From contig CANQBD010000003.1 in the NCBI GenBank assembly GCA_947589245.1, positions 1-64,000 of the forward strand: a stretch of DNA of 64,000 bases, read 5' to 3'. A program made the translations under genes and the position numbers. The DNA is from an uncultured Anaeroplasmataceae bacterium. GTDB taxonomy: Bacteria > Bacillota_I > Bacilli_A > Acholeplasmatales > Anaeroplasmataceae. This document shows positions 1-9,271 of this stretch, in pieces; the stretch's first letter is position 1; each line of letters begins with the position of its first letter. Under the pieces are notes generated by a model that saw only the letters and a program-made list of their open reading frames with translations, ran no database searches and was not told where the DNA came from.

Positions 1-12
1 TTTTAATTTCAT

Positions 13-66
13 AAAAAAATACCCCTAAGTCTTTCTAGATTTTACTCTAGTCCAACTTTAGGGGTA
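13..66 (-). terminator. Rho-independent terminator
   Basis: On the minus strand a stem made by TACCCCTAAAGT and ACTTAGGGGTA is followed by seven Ts, just after the stop codon of the flippase-like gene. It closes that gene. Confidence 0.85.
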
Positions 67-103
67 CTATACAAAAAGGCTCTAGACAATTTTTTCGATT
101 TCT

Positions 104-1186
104 TTAATCTTCTTCTCCTAAATTTTTTGGTTCTAAAACTTCTTCTGCAATATTTGGAACCTTAGCTATTTTCTCAAATATCAAATAAACTATAAAGCTT
201 ATTACCATCAAAAAATAATAGGTTATTAAACGCCATAAAAGCATACCAGAAACAGCTATAGACCCCTCAGCAGCTGGGATAATTGTTACAAATAAAGATT
301 GAAAAGCAAATTCAATACCACCCGTAGAACCAGGAGTTGGAATAAAACAAGTCATGGCTACAGCGAAGGTAGTCATCGCGGTAATTAAGGCCAACTTATC
401 AATCCCAATTTCAATGTGTAAGGCTTTTAAAATAAAAAATGGAATACTATAAAAGGCTAATAAAGCCACCAGTTTTGTTACTAAACAAAAAGTAAATTTT
501 AGTTTTTGTTTCAATAAACTTTTGAATGTTTCCTGAGCTTCATTACAATAATTTTCAAAGGAAAAAATAAATTTTTCAAGCTTACCCTTAAATATTTTCA
601 AAGTAAATATCTTTGAAACAAGTTTAACCATAATTTTTCTAACAGTTTTAGAAAGACCTAAGCTGGCAAATAAACCAAGAATTAAGAAATTTATTGTTAA
701 GCCAATAATAATCATAACCTCTAAATGTGTCGTGTTTTGAGTTAATTCCTGATAAAAAATTAAAGACAATAAACATAGAAAAACAATAGTTGTTTGAGTT
801 ACCACAAAATTGATCAAGAGAATTCCAGATGATCGATGAGGCTTTACACCAATTTTGTTATAGGCATAAATCTGAAATGGTTGTCCACCAGAGGAAAAGG
901 GAGTAATACCATTAAAAAAGTATTCCATTGTTCCTATCATCATTGAATTAGCATAACTAATACTATTTTCCTTAGAACGTCCTAAGATATATAAAGAAAA
1001 TGGATTAGCAAAAATATAGACAATAAGCATTCCAAACCCAGCTGCCAACCAGCCCAAAGACACATCAGATAAAACAGCACCAATTTGACTCATATCATTT
1101 AAGGAAGTAATGACAATAATTAGGGCAATGGAAATTACTAAAAAAAACAGCAATTTTGGTAACATTCTTTTAAAATTGTTATTCAA
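104..1186 (-). CDS. UPF0104/lysylphosphatidylglycerol synthase TM-domain membrane protein
   Basis: This is a 360-residue polytopic membrane protein of the family that forms the flippase half of MprF (LPG_synthase_TM, COG0392) but without the catalytic half. Diagnostic motifs are FNGITPFSSGGQPFQIY near residue 95 and PTPGSTGGIEFAFQ near residue 285, within about eight hydrophobic segments. It probably moves a lipid or lipid-linked molecule across the cytoplasmic membrane; the substrate is not visible. The start is TTG, with AAGGAGG seven bases upstream, which decides it. A paralogue lies at 54542-55684, next to a glycosyltransferase. The gene appears monocistronic or last in its unit, with its own terminator. 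The family call is firm; the function is inferred. Confidence 0.88.
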   Translation of the reverse strand: MNNNFKRMLPKLLFFLVISIALIIVITSLNDMSQIGAVLSDVSLGWLAAGFGMLIVYIFANPFSLYILGRSKENSISYANSMMIGTMEYFFNGITPFSSGGQPFQIYAYNKIGVKPHRSSGILLINFVVTQTTIVFLCLLSLIFYQELTQNTTHLEVMIIIGLTINFLILGLFASLGLSKTVRKIMVKLVSKIFTLKIFKGKLEKFIFSFENYCNEAQETFKSLLKQKLKFTFCLVTKLVALLAFYSIPFFILKALHIEIGIDKLALITAMTTFAVAMTCFIPTPGSTGGIEFAFQSLFVTIIPAAEGSIAVSGMLLWRLITYYFLMVISFIVYLIFEKIAKVPNIAEEVLEPKNLGEED

Positions 1187-1215
1187 CTAATCCACCTCCT
1201 TAAAATAATGGAAAG

Positions 1216-1240
1216 AGGCTTCAGTTAAGAAGCCTTTTTG
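1216..1240. terminator. Hairpin at the DegV 3' end
   Basis: AGGCTTC and GAAGCCT form a perfect stem that includes the DegV stop codon (TGA). The T-run is on the plus-strand side; the minus side has only CTTT. It probably terminates or protects the DegV transcript. Confidence 0.5.
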
Positions 1241-2120
1241 CATCATATTTACGAATAAACGCAACCCCTAATGGATAAGGGCCAGTATGAACTGCAATAG
1301 TTGCGCCAATCTGACCTAATAATTCAACCTTTCTATTAAACGTTGCCTCAAATCTTTGAACCAACTCTTCACCATCGGCTTTGGAATATCCATAACCAAT
1401 TTGAATAAGATAATCATCAAGATTAAGATTATGCTTTTCAAAAGTAGATTTAAATTTATCTAAAATTTTCATTGTAGCTCTTTTGCGACTAATGGCAATA
1501 CCTCCAGAATGAATTTCACCATCCTTTTGGACAATTAAAGGGTTAACCTTTAAAAAATTACCAACAATAGCTGCAAGCTTACCAATTCTTCCCCCATGTT
1601 GTAGATAAGATAGTCCATCAACTGTAAAATAACAACGAGCTGTTTCCTTAATGTATTCAACATTACTTATAACTTCATCTAAAGATAAACCATTACGTTT
1701 CATTCTCACAATTTCCCGAACTAATAATCCTTGAACTAAGGATAAAACAGTTGAGTCGACAACCTCAATTCTAGCCTCAGGATGTTCATCAGTTAATAAT
1801 TTTTTAGCTGTCAAAGCTGAATTTAATGATCCACTAAATTTTTTAGAAATTGTAACACAAATAACATCTAAGCCCTCATTATAGGCTTTGGCAAATTCCT
1901 TATAATAGTCTTCTGAGGTTGGCATAGATGTTTTAGGAAAAACATTTGGGTGATCAATAAGTTTTTGATAAAATTCATCTACTTGAACATCAACAGTTTC
2001 TTTTAAATATTTTCCTTCTTCAAAAGCAATATAGAAAGGTATAACTCTAACATCTAAATTCTTTACTTCATAATCAAACAAATCACAAGCCCCATCTGAT
2101 ATAATTACAAAATCTTTCAT
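1221..2120 (-). CDS. DegV family fatty-acid-binding protein
   Basis: This is a 299-residue DegV-family protein. These bind a fatty acid between two domains and, in Firmicutes, serve as FakB subunits that present exogenous fatty acids to the kinase FakA. Visible family features are the N-terminal IISDGACDL strand-loop, TSMPTSEDYY near residue 63, the ISKKFSGSLNSA lipid-binding segment near residue 91 and the YLQHGGRIG signature near residue 172. GTG and ATG lie side by side; ATG is chosen because it sits seven bases after AAGGAGG. The gene ends in TGA. No FakA gene is in the window. Its neighbour may also handle lipid, but the two are separated by a hairpin. Confidence 0.9.
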   Translation of the reverse strand: MKDFVIISDGACDLFDYEVKNLDVRVIPFYIAFEEGKYLKETVDVQVDEFYQKLIDHPNVFPKTSMPTSEDYYKEFAKAYNEGLDVICVTISKKFSGSLNSALTAKKLLTDEHPEARIEVVDSTVLSLVQGLLVREIVRMKRNGLSLDEVISNVEYIKETARCYFTVDGLSYLQHGGRIGKLAAIVGNFLKVNPLIVQKDGEIHSGGIAISRKRATMKILDKFKSTFEKHNLNLDDYLIQIGYGYSKADGEELVQRFEATFNRKVELLGQIGATIAVHTGPYPLGVAFIRKYDAKRLLN

Positions 2121-2189
2121 CACTTATCCTCCTTATTAGGATGAAATAATTATATCATATAAGAAACTATTTTAAAAGAAAAATATCAA

Positions 2190-2840
2190 TTAATAATCAA
2201 AAACCACAATTTCTAAACTATTAAGATAACTAGAATTTTTTAACTGATTTGACTTACAGACTATCTTTATCAGCTCAGTACAGCCATAAAAAGCATCAAC
2301 ACCAACCAAAGTCATAGAAGCTGGCAAAATGATTTCTTTAATTGCCGTGAAAGCAAAGGCATATGACCCAATGCTATCCGTATTAGCTAAAGAAACATTT
2401 TTCATAGAAGTACAGCGTAGGAACGCTCCACCTAAGATTGTTGAAGCATTCAGTTCTATACTTTCTAAACTTGAACAGCCCTCAAAAGAATTGCGACCAA
2501 TAATTTCAACACAAGATAGATCAATTTCCTTTAGATTATGGCATTCACTAAAAGCCATTCGCTCAATCTCTGTCAAATAAGGACTTAAAATAACCTTTTC
2601 AAGCTTATCTTTATTCATAAAAGCCTTGCTGCCAATTTTTGTTACGTACTTATCATTGATTTTTTCAGCTATCTCATAACTTTTCGCATTGCCAAAGACT
2701 CTAGAAACATAATAGCTATCTGTTTCACTATCGTAGTTATAAGAAATTCTAGGAATATTAAAATAACACACTAATGTAATAATTACTATCAACAATGCTA
2801 TAGCAATTGATGAAAAAATAATAATTTGCTTCTTTTTCAT
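2190..2840 (-). CDS. Membrane-anchored BspA-type leucine-rich repeat protein
   Basis: This 216-residue protein has a short basic N-terminus and one strong hydrophobic segment (residues 8-28), then LRR_5-type repeats. The pattern is G..AF..C..L..I.L, for example IGRNSFEGCSSLESIEL. No lipobox is visible, so the segment is probably an uncleaved anchor with the repeats outside the cell. LRR_5/BspA repeats usually serve surface contact; no ligand can be named. The start is the ATG at 2840, five bases after the ABC transporter stop, with a weak AGGTAGTG site. It is likely cotranscribed behind the exporter pair. It is a small relative of the large LRR lipoprotein at 24656. Confidence 0.8.
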   Translation of the reverse strand: MKKKQIIIFSSIAIALLIVIITLVCYFNIPRISYNYDSETDSYYVSRVFGNAKSYEIAEKINDKYVTKIGSKAFMNKDKLEKVILSPYLTEIERMAFSECHNLKEIDLSCVEIIGRNSFEGCSSLESIELNASTILGGAFLRCTSMKNVSLANTDSIGSYAFAFTAIKEIILPASMTLVGVDAFYGCTELIKIVCKSNQLKNSSYLNSLEIVVFDY

Positions 2841-2844
2841 AACA

Positions 2845-4635
2845 CTACCTATCACCATGTTTATATTGTAGCTCATATAAGTTAAAATATAACCCTTTTT
2901 TAGCTAAAAGCTCCTGATGATTACCCATTTCAACAATTTTTCCTTTATGTAAGACAATTATGTTATCAGCATGTTGAACAGTCGACAAGCGGTGAGCAAC
3001 AATAAGCATTGTACCAACATTCATCATTTTCTCTAAAGAGTCTTGAATTAGTACCTCTGTTTCTGTATCAATATTAGCTGTAGCCTCATCTAAAATCATA
3101 ATATTAGGCTTATGTAAAATAGTTCTAGCAAAGCTTAAAAGCTGCCGTTCCCCAGAAGAAAAATTAGCTCCACGCTCTAACACCTCATAATCATAGGTTT
3201 TATCTAGCTTTTCAATAAAGTGAGAGGCATTAACATATTTACAAGCCTCAACCACCTCTTGCATACTATAGGAATCATCACGCATTGTAATATTTGATTT
3301 AATAGAACCACTAAATAAGAAAACATCTTGAAGCATTTGACCAATATGCTTTCTTAATGATTCTATCTTAATCTTTTTTACATCTATACCATCAATGGTA
3401 ATTTGACCCTTTTGAATTTCATAATTGCGGACAATTAAAGCTAAAATAGTCGTTTTACCAGCCCCTGTTGCTCCAACAAATGCCACTGTTTGCTTTGGTT
3501 CAATAGAAAATGATACATCCTTTAAAATCCAATTTTCAGCATTATAAGCAAACCAAACATGATCAAAAACAATTCGACCATCTAGATGATCAAGCTCTAT
3601 TGCATCTTCCGTATCAAGAATCTCGGTTTCAGTATCTAATATTTCAAAAATTCTTTCAGCCGAAGCAAAAGCTGATTGAAGCTGATTAAACTGCTCGGCA
3701 AGCTGCTGCATAGGATTAAAGAACTGACCATTATACTGATAAAATTTAACAAGATCCTTATCTAATAAGGTACCAGCAATAACCATGTTAAAGCCGTTAT
3801 ATAAAACAATGATATGACAAATCACATATAACACATAAATAGTTGGTCTAAAAACACCAAAAATTAAAACTTCCTTAATACTATTCTTTTTTAAATCAAC
3901 ATTTCTTTGCGAAAACTCTTCTTTTTTCTTAGGCTCTTGATTAAAAATCTGCGTAATCTTCATGCCACTTAAATTTTCACTTAAAAAGGCATTGACATTG
4001 GAAACACAGCCTCTTACTCGCCGATATTGCCGGCGCGATACTTTATTAAAGATTATTGTAATCACAATTAAGAACGGCATTACACATAAAATATAAGCTG
4101 TTAATAATGGTGAAATTATCAACATCATGATTAGAACAAAGACAATCGTTAAAACATATCTAATCAAATTTACAATTACATTAGTATATAATTCATTTAC
4201 CATATTAACATCAGAGGTTACTCTTGTGACAAGCTTACCTACTGGTGTCTTATTAATTTGAGCAATTGATAAGCCCTCAATCTTGACAAATACCTCTCTT
4301 CGAATATTATAAACAATTCTTTGACCAGCTTTTTGCAAAAGCATTGTATTATAATAATTTAGGAGGGCAGCCACCACAATTACTAATGTATAACCACCAA
4401 GTATGATAAACGTAAAAGACATCTTATAATTATTACTCAAGTCTTCTTGGCCTAACATACCAATTAGCTCACCTTCTAAAAAAGCTGGTAAAAGGTCAAC
4501 TGCCACAAGAATAGCTGTCAAAAGTAAAGATATAATAAAATTCCACATGACAGGTCTAGCATAATAGAGAAGTCGCTGCATAATGGTACGATCTTTATAA
4601 GTTTTAATGTTCTTATTATCATCAAATCTCTCCAT
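2845..4635 (-). CDS. ABC exporter half-transporter, consensus-Walker subunit
   Basis: A 596-residue fused membrane/ATPase half-exporter: six transmembrane segments (about residues 25-310), then a nucleotide-binding domain. The Walker A is GATGAGKTT near residue 390 and the Walker B is IMILDEATAN with the catalytic glutamate. The signature is degenerate, FSSGERQLL instead of LSGGQ. It overlaps the upstream half-exporter by one base (TAATG), and a GGAGGTGAGG site lies inside that gene's end, so the two are coupled. It resembles heterodimeric multidrug exporters such as BmrCD, LmrCD and TM287/288. The transported substrate is unknown. Confidence 0.93.
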   Translation of the reverse strand: MERFDDNKNIKTYKDRTIMQRLLYYARPVMWNFIISLLLTAILVAVDLLPAFLEGELIGMLGQEDLSNNYKMSFTFIILGGYTLVIVVAALLNYYNTMLLQKAGQRIVYNIRREVFVKIEGLSIAQINKTPVGKLVTRVTSDVNMVNELYTNVIVNLIRYVLTIVFVLIMMLIISPLLTAYILCVMPFLIVITIIFNKVSRRQYRRVRGCVSNVNAFLSENLSGMKITQIFNQEPKKKEEFSQRNVDLKKNSIKEVLIFGVFRPTIYVLYVICHIIVLYNGFNMVIAGTLLDKDLVKFYQYNGQFFNPMQQLAEQFNQLQSAFASAERIFEILDTETEILDTEDAIELDHLDGRIVFDHVWFAYNAENWILKDVSFSIEPKQTVAFVGATGAGKTTILALIVRNYEIQKGQITIDGIDVKKIKIESLRKHIGQMLQDVFLFSGSIKSNITMRDDSYSMQEVVEACKYVNASHFIEKLDKTYDYEVLERGANFSSGERQLLSFARTILHKPNIMILDEATANIDTETEVLIQDSLEKMMNVGTMLIVAHRLSTVQHADNIIVLHKGKIVEMGNHQELLAKKGLYFNLYELQYKHGDR

Positions 4636-6419
4636 TATTCCTCACCTCCACTAACCATAGCTTCTAATGATTGCAAATGAACCATCTCTTGATATATTTT
4701 ACAACTAGCTAAAAGTTCTTCATGCTTACCAACTGCCACAATTTTTCCTTCATCCATAACAACAATCATATCAAGTGTTTCAACCGTTGAAATACGATGA
4801 GCTATCATAATTGTAGTTTTACCCTTACGTAAGGATCTCAGATTAGCCAAAATTGTTTCTTCTGTTTTAGTATCAACAGCCGATACTGAATCATCAAAAA
4901 TCAAAATTGGTGGATTTTTAATTATAGCTCTAGCAATGCTAACTCTTTGCTTTTGACCACCTGATAAGGTTACACCTCTTTCACCTAAAATCGTTTGATA
5001 TTTTTCAGTAAACTCAATAATATTATTATGTACATCAGCTAGCTTAGCTGCCTCTTCTATCAAATCTTCATCTAAGCTTTCATAAGCAAAAGCAATATTA
5101 TTAGCAATAGTATCACTAAATAAGAAATTATCTTGAGGAACATAGCCTATACTATCACGTACCTTACGAAAAGGGATATGCATTATATCTTTATCATCAA
5201 TAAAAATTTGATTATCTTTAAGATTATAGGTTCTAAGTAATAAATCAACAATAGTAGTCTTACCACAACCAGTTTTACCAATTATACCAACCATTGTTCC
5301 TTCAGGTATTATAAATGAAATATTAGATAAAACTTGATTTGAACCATCAGGATAAGTAAAATTAAGATTTCTAAATTCAATTTTACCTTTGATTTCGTTA
5401 ACATCGGTGACATCAGTGTCAACTATTTCTACTTCGGTATCTAAAAATTCATCAATTCTACCTAATGAAGCTTTAGCCTGAGCTCGCATATTAATTAATT
5501 GAGCAACAGCCATAAATGGCCATACTACCGCATCAAAATAACCAACAAATTCCCACATTTGACCAACTGTAAATGTCTGCCCCATAAAACCATTGATAAC
5601 AAAGTAAGCTCCGCCACCAAATAGTAAAGTTATTATTGAGGAAAGAATTGCTGTTAACAAAACATTTAACAAAGTTGAAAAACGCACAAACTCAATATTT
5701 TTTTGGCGATTAATCTCATTAATTTCATCAAAATGTCTTATCTCATGAACTTCCTTAACAAAGGCTTTAACTACAGCTATACCACTAAAATTTTCTTGAG
5801 TGAAATCAGATAAGGCTTCATAAGCCTCCTGACGAGCCTTAAATTTTTCTTTAATCAATCTCCCAACTATTACTGAAACTATGGCAATTAAAAGCATTGG
5901 AATTATACTAAAACAGGTTAATATCCAATTTGTAATAAACATTTTATATAAAGCAAATCCACCCAAAAATAAAGCATCAATAGTCATGACAGTACCACTA
6001 CCAAAGGCTACTTTAATAACCTGTAAATCATTAGTAAATAGAGCCATAAGAGCACCAGTCTTATGCTTTTTATAATAAGCATTAGATAATTTTAAGGAAT
6101 GTGAAAACATATCATCCCTAATACCAGCCTCAACTCTTGCCGCCACACCAAAGATGCAATAACGCCAGGTAAAACGACCACAAAACATAATTATGGCAAT
6201 AATAGCTAGTTGCAGCATGAGTTGTCGAATATTATCGGGATTATTAATTAAAGATTCAGGATTATTTTGAGCATCACTTGAAATTCCATCAAGAATCTGT
6301 CTACAAATCTCAGGAATCTTTAATTGGTACCAATCAACTGCAATTAAAGCAATTAAACCAAACAAGAAAAATAAAAAATATCGCAAGTAATATTTATTAA
6401 CATGTTTTCCAAATATCAC
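4635..6419 (-). CDS. ABC exporter half-transporter, degenerate-Walker subunit
   Basis: A half-exporter of about 594 residues and the partner of the following gene. Six membrane segments precede an ATPase domain with Walker A GKTGCGKTT and a canonical LSGGQKQRVS signature. Its Walker B reads LIFDDSVSAVD, with aspartate where the catalytic glutamate should be. The intact signature here plus the intact glutamate in the partner make one active site, and the two defective halves make the degenerate site, as known for heterodimeric exporters. Two GTG codons compete as start (6428 and 6419); AAGGAGA is too close to the first and about ten bases from the second. An RluA-type gene ends just upstream. 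Confidence 0.92.
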   Translation of the reverse strand: MIFGKHVNKYYLRYFLFFLFGLIALIAVDWYQLKIPEICRQILDGISSDAQNNPESLINNPDNIRQLMLQLAIIAIIMFCGRFTWRYCIFGVAARVEAGIRDDMFSHSLKLSNAYYKKHKTGALMALFTNDLQVIKVAFGSGTVMTIDALFLGGFALYKMFITNWILTCFSIIPMLLIAIVSVIVGRLIKEKFKARQEAYEALSDFTQENFSGIAVVKAFVKEVHEIRHFDEINEINRQKNIEFVRFSTLLNVLLTAILSSIITLLFGGGAYFVINGFMGQTFTVGQMWEFVGYFDAVVWPFMAVAQLINMRAQAKASLGRIDEFLDTEVEIVDTDVTDVNEIKGKIEFRNLNFTYPDGSNQVLSNISFIIPEGTMVGIIGKTGCGKTTIVDLLLRTYNLKDNQIFIDDKDIMHIPFRKVRDSIGYVPQDNFLFSDTIANNIAFAYESLDEDLIEEAAKLADVHNNIIEFTEKYQTILGERGVTLSGGQKQRVSIARAIIKNPPILIFDDSVSAVDTKTEETILANLRSLRKGKTTIMIAHRISTVETLDMIVVMDEGKIVAVGKHEELLASCKIYQEMVHLQSLEAMVSGGEE

Positions 6420-6436
6420 TTCAAACACTCTCCTTC

Positions 6437-7303
6437 TTAATCAATCAGCTTAGCCATATCATACGGCAAAGCTTTTTCAAGCTCTAAAACCCTTTTGGTA
6501 ACAGGATGAATCATTTTAATCCTAGCTGAATGAAGTAAGCACCTAGAAGCCAGCTGAATATTGCCGCCATAAAGCTCATCACCAAGTAACGCATGGCCAA
6601 TTGATGATAGATGAACTCTTATTTGATGTGTTCTGCCTGTTTGTAAAATAACTTTTACCAAGCTATAGTTCTTAAACTCCTTGATAACCTCATAATCGGT
6701 TATGGCAATTTTGCCGGTTTTTGAAATTCTTTTCCGTTTAGAATTATGTCTATCTTCTCCTATTTTAGCTGTAATTCTCCCTTTAGGATTTATAAAATGA
6801 CCTTGAGCTAAACATAAATAGGTTCTTTCTAGACTATGATCAGCAAGCATTTTAGTAACAGCCGCTAAAGTCAAATAATCTTTGGCAAAAATCAAAAGCC
6901 CGGTGGTATCTCTATCTAGACGATGAGCATACTTAATGGTGTAATCAAGTCCCTTATTTTGATAATAATAACTTACAACGTTAGCTAAACTATCCACCTT
7001 ATCGCAACCATCAGGATAAACTAAAATATTGACAGGCTTGTTAACAATTAAAAGATAATCATCTTCATAGACAATATCAAGCTTCTTTTTTAAAGGGGCA
7101 TAATCTCTTACCTCATCACTAGTAATATTTAAAACATCACCCGTGTGTAAAATATCATCTCTTTTAGCTAACTTATTATTAAGTCCAATATTTTTATTTT
7201 GAAAAAGCTTATGAATTTTACTCTTACCTAAAGAGAAGGCCTCAAGATATTCTAAAACAGAATAGCCAGCAAAGAAATCAACAATTTCATAATTAGTTTT
7301 CAT
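6437..7303 (-). CDS. RluA-family 23S/tRNA pseudouridine synthase
   Basis: A 288-residue pseudouridine synthase, which isomerises uridine in rRNA or tRNA. The catalytic motif HRLDRDTTGLLIFAK sits near residue 130, with RTYLCLAQG and GRTHQIRVHLSSIGHALLGD further on; all are family hallmarks. The N-terminal 80 residues look like an S4-type RNA-binding segment. The ATG at 7303 is preferred, though an upstream in-frame TTG (7321) exists and neither has a strong ribosome site. It overlaps the metallophosphoesterase gene by 11 bases, so translation is probably coupled. The target uridine cannot be decided from sequence. Confidence 0.9.
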   Translation of the reverse strand: MKTNYEIVDFFAGYSVLEYLEAFSLGKSKIHKLFQNKNIGLNNKLAKRDDILHTGDVLNITSDEVRDYAPLKKKLDIVYEDDYLLIVNKPVNILVYPDGCDKVDSLANVVSYYYQNKGLDYTIKYAHRLDRDTTGLLIFAKDYLTLAAVTKMLADHSLERTYLCLAQGHFINPKGRITAKIGEDRHNSKRKRISKTGKIAITDYEVIKEFKNYSLVKVILQTGRTHQIRVHLSSIGHALLGDELYGGNIQLASRCLLHSARIKMIHPVTKRVLELEKALPYDMAKLID

Positions 7304-8408
7304 CAATATGCTTTGTTTCAATTAAACCAACAATGCCCTCATGCTTAATTAAACTATAAGGTCTTGCCTTTTTGATAACTGAAATTGTATCTCCTTTTCT
7401 TAAATTAATAAAAGTATTTGAACCATCATAACAATAATATTTTCCATCACGTTCATATATAAAATCTTGATTAACCCAAAGCTCATCAAGACTACCTATT
7501 GGTCTAATTAAATAAAAATCCAAGTCCTTGCTGATAATTTCAACTTCATTTTTGCCATAAGTGATATTGATACTATTTTTAGGCTTTTCATAATAGACAT
7601 CATGAGTAATAATATGCTTAGGATAATGATCAAAGGCCTCAAAACTAAAACTCATAGAGTTAAGACTTTTCAAAATAACAACATTAATTTGACCACCCTT
7701 AACAACGTTATTACCACCATCAATAGAAATAATATTTTTGCGATAATCAAAAATCGGATTAACAGAAGCTATATCAGGACGATAATTACGAGTAGGATAA
7801 TGACCAACAATCATCAATTTCTTTTGAGAACCACTTATCTCTAAAAAACGATCAAATTTTAAAACATCAATAGCCTGTTCAGGAATATTATCAATATCTA
7901 AGATACCACCATGAACTAAAACTATTTGATCATTAATAAAAATTACATCAGGAAGTTCATCAATAAAGTCGTAATATTCCGGATACTTTTTCATTATCGT
8001 ATTGATAAAATCTTCAATATCCATTTCTCTATTTAAAGGATAATTTATTTCATTTGCAATATCATTGATAATTGATTTTTGTCTGTTTAAGGCATAATAT
8101 AAAAATCTTTGTTTATCAAGTGGAGGTAAGATAAATCGAAAAATCTCATCACAATTACCAGCCATCATATAAACATTAGGCCTTTTATTAAACTCTAAGA
8201 TAAATTTAAGCATAGCTAAATTATCTAAATAATCACCCTTTTCAATCATATCACCAATGATAAATAGATAGTCATCATCAGAAAAATTGACCTTAGCAAG
8301 TGCCTCTTTAAAAAGCTTAATATCACCATGAATATCACTCATAAATAGAATTCTTTTAGTAGAATCAATATTTAAATGTTTAACTATTGTCTTTTTCAGT
8401 TTTTCCAT
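7293..8408 (-). CDS. Calcineurin-like metallophosphoesterase with C-terminal extension
   Basis: A 371-residue protein whose first 230 residues carry the metallophosphoesterase motifs in order: SDIHGD near residue 24, GDMIEKGD near residue 52, GNCDE near residue 83, HGG near residue 167 and a GHYPT histidine motif. This set suits PPP-type phosphatases acting on phosphoproteins, nucleotides or RNA ends. The last 70 residues form a separate beta-rich segment with an SH3-like look. AAAGGAGC lies nine bases before the ATG. It overlaps both neighbours (QueH upstream, RluA downstream), so it belongs to an RNA-modification operon, although its own substrate is unknown. Confidence 0.85.
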   Translation of the reverse strand: MEKLKKTIVKHLNIDSTKRILFMSDIHGDIKLFKEALAKVNFSDDDYLFIIGDMIEKGDYLDNLAMLKFILEFNKRPNVYMMAGNCDEIFRFILPPLDKQRFLYYALNRQKSIINDIANEINYPLNREMDIEDFINTIMKKYPEYYDFIDELPDVIFINDQIVLVHGGILDIDNIPEQAIDVLKFDRFLEISGSQKKLMIVGHYPTRNYRPDIASVNPIFDYRKNIISIDGGNNVVKGGQINVVILKSLNSMSFSFEAFDHYPKHIITHDVYYEKPKNSINITYGKNEVEIISKDLDFYLIRPIGSLDELWVNQDFIYERDGKYYCYDGSNTFINLRKGDTISVIKKARPYSLIKHEGIVGLIETKHIDEN

Positions 8409-9003
8409 GACCTAAGCTCCTTTCCCTTAATGAATATCGGCACCCACAATAATCTTGACGATACAAATTATAATCTTTAGCTAATTTAACTGAATTTTTA
8501 TATCCTTCTTCTTTTTTGAAATCAGAATATAAAAAATTAATATTAAATTTATTTTCTAATTCTCTACCAATTGCATTTATCCATTCACTATTCTTATGAG
8601 GTGAAATTGATAAGGTTGTTGTAAAATAATCAAAGCCTAATTCCTTAGCTTTTTTTACAGTTTTTTCAAGCCGAAATTTATAACATTCATAACATCTTAA
8701 GCTCTTCTCACCTAAGGTTTCATAACCTTTGATTGCGGCAAGATAATCTTCTTCATTATATTCCGTAAATAAAACATTTATGGCTTGGCCTTGACAAAAC
8801 TTAATTTCTTCATTAAGCCGTTTGACAAATTCTTCCTTTGGGTAAATATTATCATTTGAATAAAAAACTGTAATATCGAAATACTTTTTTAAAAGCATGA
8901 TTACGTGTGTTGAACAAGGCGCACAACAGCTATGTAATAAAAGCTTAGGACGCTCAGTTAAAGACTTTAAAAAAACTTTTAGTTCTTTATATGAATTAAC
9001 CAT
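8380..9003 (-). CDS. queH: Epoxyqueuosine reductase QueH
   Basis: A 207-residue QueH (former DUF208) protein, the non-cobalamin enzyme that reduces epoxyqueuosine to queuosine in tRNA. The N-terminal LLLHSCCAPCS and the C-terminal CYECYKFRLEKT and YCGCRYSL cysteines are the iron-sulfur and metal ligands of the family. Three GTG codons lie upstream in frame; the ATG at 9003 is chosen because AGGTGGTG fits it. It is the first gene of an operon with the metallophosphoesterase and RluA-type genes, and a good promoter lies just upstream. Confidence 0.93.
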   Translation of the reverse strand: MVNSYKELKVFLKSLTERPKLLLHSCCAPCSTHVIMLLKKYFDITVFYSNDNIYPKEEFVKRLNEEIKFCQGQAINVLFTEYNEEDYLAAIKGYETLGEKSLRCYECYKFRLEKTVKKAKELGFDYFTTTLSISPHKNSEWINAIGRELENKFNINFLYSDFKKEEGYKNSVKLAKDYNLYRQDYCGCRYSLRERSLGHGKTEKDNS

Positions 9004-9036
9004 ATTCACCACCACCTAACCTCGAAATACTTTATT

Positions 9037-9065
9037 ATTATATAATAAAAGACACACTATAACAA
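9037..9065 (-). promoter_or_regulatory. Promoter of the queH operon
   Basis: On the minus strand TTGTTA and TATAAT are separated by exactly 17 bases, about 30 bases upstream of queH. It is a sigma-A type match. Confidence 0.65.
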
Positions 9066-9121
9066 TGTTTAAACCTAAAAAAAGACAATTAATACAATAA
9101 TTTATAAAATAATAACTTGAT

Positions 9122-9150
9122 AAAAAGGCCTGAACAAAAATGTTCAAGCC
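9122..9150 (-). terminator. Rho-independent terminator after the GH4 gene
   Basis: GGCTTGAAC and GTTCAGGCC form a stem followed by TTTTTA on the minus strand, about 120 bases beyond the GH4 stop. The rest of the 9066-9271 gap is AT-rich sequence in which I see no gene. Confidence 0.75.
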
Positions 9151-9271
9151 CTCTATTTTTTAAAAAATTGATTTTATTTTATTTTTTTACTTTTTCAAAA
9201 AATTTACTCTCTTCTAAAGCTTTGAAATTATTGACCAAATAATAAAAATATACTACTAATTTAAAAATATT

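Noticed and set aside
1221-1223. TGA at the DegV end might mean code 4 with TGA as tryptophan
   Set aside because: Tryptophans are written TGG throughout, and TGA also ends potB, a flippase gene and two lipoprotein genes exactly at overlaps or gene ends.
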